From Desulfobulbaceae bacterium (GTDB taxonomy: Bacteria; Desulfobacterota; Desulfobulbia; Desulfobulbales; Desulfobulbaceae): a stretch of 9,733 nucleotides of DNA. A model generated the notes under the pieces. It had not been told where the DNA came from and did not search any database. It was given only the letters and a program-made list of their open reading frames with translations. The number at the start of each line of letters is the position of its first letter. Within the stretch, counting starts at the first letter, position 1. The DNA is taken from NCBI GenBank assembly GCA_026990725.1, contig JALXCX010000474.1, positions 1-9,733 on the forward strand, written 5' to 3'. This document shows positions 6,367 through 9,733 of the stretch, in pieces. A program made the translations under genes and the position numbers.

Positions 6367-9198
6367 TCAACTCCCCTGCTCCAATGTCTGCTTCAAAAAC
6401 ATGCCAGTGTACGACCCTTTGACTCTAGCCACATCTTCAGGTGTTCCGGAGGCAATAAGAGTTCCACCACCATCTCCCCCTTCAGGACCTATGTCGAGAA
6501 TATAATCTGCTGTTTTTATAACGTCCAGATTATGTTCAATAACCACAACCGTATTGCCGGTGTCCACCAGACGACCAAGGACTTCAAGAAGATGTTTGAT
6601 GTCTGCGGGATGTAATCCTGTGGTCGGCTCGTCAAGAATATAGAGTGTACGGCCGGTTGAACGCTTGCTTAACTCCCGGGCAAGTTTAACCCGCTGCGCC
6701 TCTCCGCCCGAAAGTGTAACAGAGGATTGACCAAGAGTAATGTAGCCAAGACCTACATCAAAAACCGTTTGCAGCCGATTCTTTATGGGGGGAATATTCT
6801 TGAAAAAATCCAGGGCCTCCTCGACTGTCATGGCCAGAATATCAGCAATATTCTTTCCTCGATACTTAATTTCCAATGTCTCACGATTATACCGTTTTCC
6901 CTGGCAGCGTTCACAGGTCACATAAATATCCGGCAGAAAATGCATGGCTATTTTGATCACCCCGTCTCCCTCGCAGGACTCGCAACGGCCTCCTTTTATA
7001 TTAAAACTGAAACGACCAATCTTGTAGCCCCGGGACCTGGATTCCGGAAGCCGAGCAAGCAGTTCACGAATTGGCGTTAGTACACCGGTATAGGTGGCAG
7101 GGTTTGATCTTGGCGTTCGGCCTATGGGGCTCTGGTCTATATCTATAACCTTGTCAATATTGTTCAGTCCGCTCAGAGGGCTTGTGCCTGTTGCTCCCTC
7201 CTGTAGAAAACGGCGGGCCTCATTAAAAAGCGTCTCAATAACAAGCGAGCTTTTTCCTGATCCGGAAACTCCTGTTACACAGGTCATCACACCCAGCGGG
7301 AAACGTACCGACAGGTTCTTTAAATTGTTAACTGTTGCGCGCTTCACTTTCAGACCATATTGCGCTCCCTTTCGAATCTTCCGGCGGGTTACAGGTACGG
7401 GAATACTCAGCCTGCCAGAGAGATACCCCCCGGTAAGCGACTCACTGCAACCCAAAAGTCCGGCAACCGGGCCTGAATATAAAATCTCGCCACCATGGAC
7501 TCCGGCCCCCGGTCCAATATCGAGAACATGGTCCGCAGTGGCAATCGTCTCAGTGTCGTGCTCAACCACAATGACAGAGTTGCCAAGATCACGAAGGCTG
7601 ATCAGAGTTTGAATAAGCTTGTTATTATCACGCTGGTGCAGGCCAATGCTTGGTTCATCAAGAATATACAGGACCCCAGCCAGCCGGGAACCAATCTGCG
7701 AGGCCAGTCTGATTCTCTGGGCTTCCCCGCCGGAAAGGGTTCCAGCCTTTCGATCAAGCGACAGGTAGCCCAGGCCAACACCCTGTAAAAATCTGAGGCG
7801 CTCCAGAATTTCCTTGAGTATGGGCGAGGCAATAACCTTATACCTGCCCGTAAACTCTATTTCGCCCAGGGTTTCGATGAGTTGGCCGATGGACAAATTA
7901 GTCAACTCCATAATGCTCCAGGGACCAATTCGTACAGCCAGGGCATCCGGCTTAAGACGGGCCCCCTGACAATCAGGACAAGGCTGTTCATTCATAAATC
8001 GGCCAACCTCCTCCCGCACCCGACCAGAAGAGGTTTCCCGGAACAGCCTGTTCATGCGGGGAATAATCCCTTCAAAAGGGATGTTCGACACAAGGTACCT
8101 GCGGCCGCGATTATGCCGAAATTCAATTTTTGTCTTTCCTGTCCCGTGCAAAACAGCCTTTTGTACCCTGGCCGGAAGTTTCTTAAATGGTGTGGTAGGA
8201 TCAAAATCAAAATGATTTGCCAGGGCTCGAATCCACTGCAGGCTGTGTGTAGATAGTTTTCTTCTTGACCAGGGGGCAACTGCTCCCTGGTCAAGGCCAA
8301 GAGAGCGATCAGGCACAACCAGTGATTCATCAATAAACTGTTTCACTCCCAGGCCGCTGCATTCTGGACAGGCCCCTTGAGGATTATTAAAGGAAAAAAG
8401 CTGAGTTGATACCTCCTGAACAGAAATTCCACAAGTATGACAGGCCGCATTTTCTGAAAAAAGGACCTCTTCGCCGCTCTCCGGAAATAAAGCCAGCATG
8501 GTTCCCCGGCTGAGGTTCACAGCTGTGGAAACCGATTCGTCCAGGCGTCGGCGAATACCTGCTTTTACCACCAGACGATCCACGACAACTTCTATATCGT
8601 GATGATTATTCTTCACCAGTTTGATCTCTTCACCAAGAGGAATGATCTCACCATCCACCCGAACCCTGACAAAACCATCTCTGCGTAATTCTTGCAGTAC
8701 CTGCTCATGACGGCCCTTTTTGCGGGTTACCAGAGGAGAGAGCAATATAACTCTTTCCCCTGCTGCGCGGTCAAGCAGGGTATTCACCATGTCTTCAATG
8801 GATTGTGAACGAATCTGTTGACCACATTCCGGGCAATGCGGCTGGCCGGCCCTTGCAAAAAGAAGTCGTAGATGGTCATAAATCTCAGTCACTGTTCCCA
8901 CAGTGGAACGGGGATTATTGGATGTTGTTTTCTGTTCTATTGAAACGGCCGGTGACAACCCCTCCAGTTGATCGACCTCCGGCTTGTCCATTTGTCCTAG
9001 AAATTGCCGGGCATAGGTCGACAGCGACTCCACGTAACGCCGCTGTCCTTCTGCGTACAGGGTATCAAAGGCCAGGGTCGACTTGCCGGAACCGGACAGT
9101 CCTGTGAAGACAACAAGTTGATTGCGGGGAAGATCAACAGATATATTTTTCAGATTATGCATCCGTGCTCCACGCACGGAAATAAACTTTGGTTCCAT
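6367..9198 (-). CDS. uvrA: Excinuclease ABC subunit A (UvrA)
   Basis: The 943-residue protein has the full UvrA layout and normal length. ATPase I: Walker A 'GLSGSGKST' (33-41), ABC signature 'LSGGEAQR' (488-495) and Walker B 'YILDEPSIGLH' (511-521). ATPase II: Walker A 'GVSGSGKSS' (643-651), signature 'LSGGEAQR' (829-836), Walker B 'YILDEPTTGLH' (853-863). Zinc module 1 uses Cys253, Cys256, Cys277 and Cys280; zinc module 2, which contacts DNA, uses Cys739, Cys742, Cys762 and Cys765. The UvrB-binding region includes 'EQKTTSNNPRSTVGT' (88-102). UvrA dimers find bulky DNA lesions and load UvrB in nucleotide excision repair. All catalytic residues are intact. The start at 9198 is supported by the MEPKFISVRGARMHNLKN-type N-terminus and a Shine-Dalgarno just upstream. 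No LexA-type operator is visible directly before it, and it appears co-transcribed with the CoA-binding gene. Confidence 0.98.
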   Translation of the reverse strand: MEPKFISVRGARMHNLKNISVDLPRNQLVVFTGLSGSGKSTLAFDTLYAEGQRRYVESLSTYARQFLGQMDKPEVDQLEGLSPAVSIEQKTTSNNPRSTVGTVTEIYDHLRLLFARAGQPHCPECGQQIRSQSIEDMVNTLLDRAAGERVILLSPLVTRKKGRHEQVLQELRRDGFVRVRVDGEIIPLGEEIKLVKNNHHDIEVVVDRLVVKAGIRRRLDESVSTAVNLSRGTMLALFPESGEEVLFSENAACHTCGISVQEVSTQLFSFNNPQGACPECSGLGVKQFIDESLVVPDRSLGLDQGAVAPWSRRKLSTHSLQWIRALANHFDFDPTTPFKKLPARVQKAVLHGTGKTKIEFRHNRGRRYLVSNIPFEGIIPRMNRLFRETSSGRVREEVGRFMNEQPCPDCQGARLKPDALAVRIGPWSIMELTNLSIGQLIETLGEIEFTGRYKVIASPILKEILERLRFLQGVGLGYLSLDRKAGTLSGGEAQRIRLASQIGSRLAGVLYILDEPSIGLHQRDNNKLIQTLISLRDLGNSVIVVEHDTETIATADHVLDIGPGAGVHGGEILYSGPVAGLLGCSESLTGGYLSGRLSIPVPVTRRKIRKGAQYGLKVKRATVNNLKNLSVRFPLGVMTCVTGVSGSGKSSLVIETLFNEARRFLQEGATGTSPLSGLNNIDKVIDIDQSPIGRTPRSNPATYTGVLTPIRELLARLPESRSRGYKIGRFSFNIKGGRCESCEGDGVIKIAMHFLPDIYVTCERCQGKRYNRETLEIKYRGKNIADILAMTVEEALDFFKNIPPIKNRLQTVFDVGLGYITLGQSSVTLSGGEAQRVKLARELSKRSTGRTLYILDEPTTGLHPADIKHLLEVLGRLVDTGNTVVVIEHNLDVIKTADYILDIGPEGGDGGGTLIASGTPEDVARVKGSYTGMFLKQTLEQGS
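8264..8295. repeat. Perfect 11-bp inverted repeat inside uvrA
   Basis: CTTGACCAGGG (8264-8274) is repeated as its exact reverse complement at 8285-8295 with a 10-nt spacer; on the plus strand the stem can extend inward by three more pairs, one of them G-T. It falls in the codons for residues about 302-312 ('LDQGAVAPWSR') of UvrA. Neither strand has a U-tract after it, so it is not an intrinsic terminator. Confidence 0.7.
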
Positions 9199-9200
9199 AA

Positions 9201-9207
9201 CTCCTCA
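9201..9207 (-). promoter_or_regulatory. Shine-Dalgarno of uvrA overlapping the upstream stop codon
   Basis: Read on the minus strand, TGAGGAG contains the TGA stop of the CoA-binding gene (9207-9205) and the GAGGAG ribosome binding site of uvrA. Only TT separates it from the uvrA ATG, so spacing is short. The arrangement suggests translational coupling. Confidence 0.65.
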
Positions 9208-9663
9208 GTTCTTTTTCAGTTTCGAGCCCGGGAACATTTTTGTTGCGTTATTACCGGCAAAACGCATGTGCTCAATCTTAATACAACGATCCATGACAAC
9301 CGTAAGCCCTGCCTGCTCAGCAATTCTTGCGGCCTTAATGTTGACAATTCCCTGTTGCATCCAGATTACTTTGGCACCAATGGCAACCGCATCCCGCACA
9401 ATGGGTTCTATCAGGTCTGCCCGACGAAAAACATCCACGACATCAACCGGGCAGGGAACAGACAACAAATCAGGATAACACACTTCACCAAGAATCTCCT
9501 GCTGTCCGGGATTGACAGGAATAATTCTGTAACCGGCCTGCTTAAGATATGCAGCCACCTGATGGCTGGGCCGCTCTGCCTTTGGCGACAGCCCCACTAC
9601 GGCAAAATTGTTGTTGTCTGACAGGATTTTACGTAAGACCACGTTCTGTGGTTGCTGTAACAT
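9205..9663 (-). CDS. CoA-binding-domain protein, YccU family
   Basis: From the preferred start the protein has 152 residues forming a single Rossmann-like CoA-binding domain. The nucleotide-binding region is 'FAVVGLSPKAERPSHQVAAY' (20-39), continuing to 'GYRIIPVNPG' (44-53); then come 'PVDVVDVFRRAD' (72-83), 'GAKVIWMQQGIVN' (96-108) and the closing 'VVMDRCIKIEH' (122-132), all typical of this family. Related domains occur in succinyl-CoA synthetase alpha subunits, but this stand-alone version lacks the ligase domain and catalytic histidine region; its cellular role is not established. A longer form starting at 9708 is possible, adding 15 residues, but it has no ribosome binding site, whereas 9663 is preceded by GGAGA (9675-9671) at 7 nt. 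It is the first visible gene of the minus-strand operon with uvrA, 6 nt apart. Confidence 0.87.
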   Translation of the reverse strand: MLQQPQNVVLRKILSDNNNFAVVGLSPKAERPSHQVAAYLKQAGYRIIPVNPGQQEILGEVCYPDLLSVPCPVDVVDVFRRADLIEPIVRDAVAIGAKVIWMQQGIVNIKAARIAEQAGLTVVMDRCIKIEHMRFAGNNATKMFPGSKLKKN

Positions 9664-9670
9664 TTTGAAT

Positions 9671-9675
9671 TCTCC
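9671..9675 (-). promoter_or_regulatory. Shine-Dalgarno of the CoA-binding protein gene
   Basis: GGAGA on the minus strand, 7 nt before the ATG at 9663, decides this start over the in-frame ATG at 9708, which lacks such an element. The remaining sequence to the right edge (9676-9733) shows no clear promoter or LexA-type site. Confidence 0.6.
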
Positions 9676-9733
9676 GACCGGACGTATGACAAAATCGTTT
9701 ACCGGCATAGCGTGGTATGGTAGATTGAAATAC

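Noticed and set aside
7094..7612. Plus-strand open frame (172 codons) opposite uvrA
   Set aside because: Antisense shadow of the conserved UvrA coding sequence; no ribosome binding site or domain seen.
9004..9621. Plus-strand open frame (205 codons) across the uvrA 5' end and the CoA-binding gene
   Set aside because: It is antisense to two well-supported genes and its translation resembles no protein family I recognise.
9664..9733. Possible promoter or LexA box upstream of the CoA-binding gene
   Set aside because: No CTG-N10-CAG type site and no pair of boxes with good match and spacing was found.

Overview
The window looks like a chromosomal segment from a Gram-negative bacterium with an outer membrane. 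Evidence for that is a type IV pilus secretin lipoprotein, PilO/PilP alignment proteins and a SecB chaperone. Gene content and protein style are most reminiscent of Desulfobacterota (Desulfobulbales-like), but this is an inference from reading only; SecB is better known from alpha-, beta- and gammaproteobacteria, so the assignment is tentative. There are no transposases, integrases, CRISPR arrays or tRNA/rRNA genes that I can see.

Left half (1-5623, plus strand): the 3' part of a type IV pilus / MSHA-type biogenesis operon. In order it encodes the end of PilO, PilP, an unusual periplasmic protein (AMIN domain + STN domain + TPR repeats), an MshL/PilQ-family secretin with its own lipobox, and a second lipoprotein with a CsgG/TolB-N-like core. 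The first two junctions are overlapping or nearly so; the last two gaps are 43 and 58 nt. PilO and PilP would form the inner-membrane alignment ring, the secretin the outer-membrane channel, and the AMIN-STN-TPR protein would sit between them or help assemble the secretin. The operon probably begins upstream with pilM and pilN, outside the window.

A perfect 18-bp inverted repeat at 5650-5697, with A and T tracts on its two sides, is a bidirectional terminator separating this operon from the convergent minus-strand genes.

Right half (5746-9663, minus strand): reading leftwards from the right edge, a CoA-binding-domain protein (YccU family), uvrA (the damage-recognition ATPase of nucleotide excision repair) and secB. 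The CoA-binding gene and uvrA are tightly coupled: the stop codon of the first lies inside the Shine-Dalgarno of the second. secB is separated by 153 nt that contain hairpins but no clear promoter.

The most interesting part is the pilus locus. The AMIN/STN region that normally forms the N-terminus of PilQ is encoded in its own gene and joined to TPR repeats, while the neighbouring secretin keeps an STN-like domain of its own and carries large Ser/Thr-rich insertions. A lipoprotein of unknown role closes the operon. An 11-bp perfect inverted repeat inside uvrA is a second, smaller oddity.
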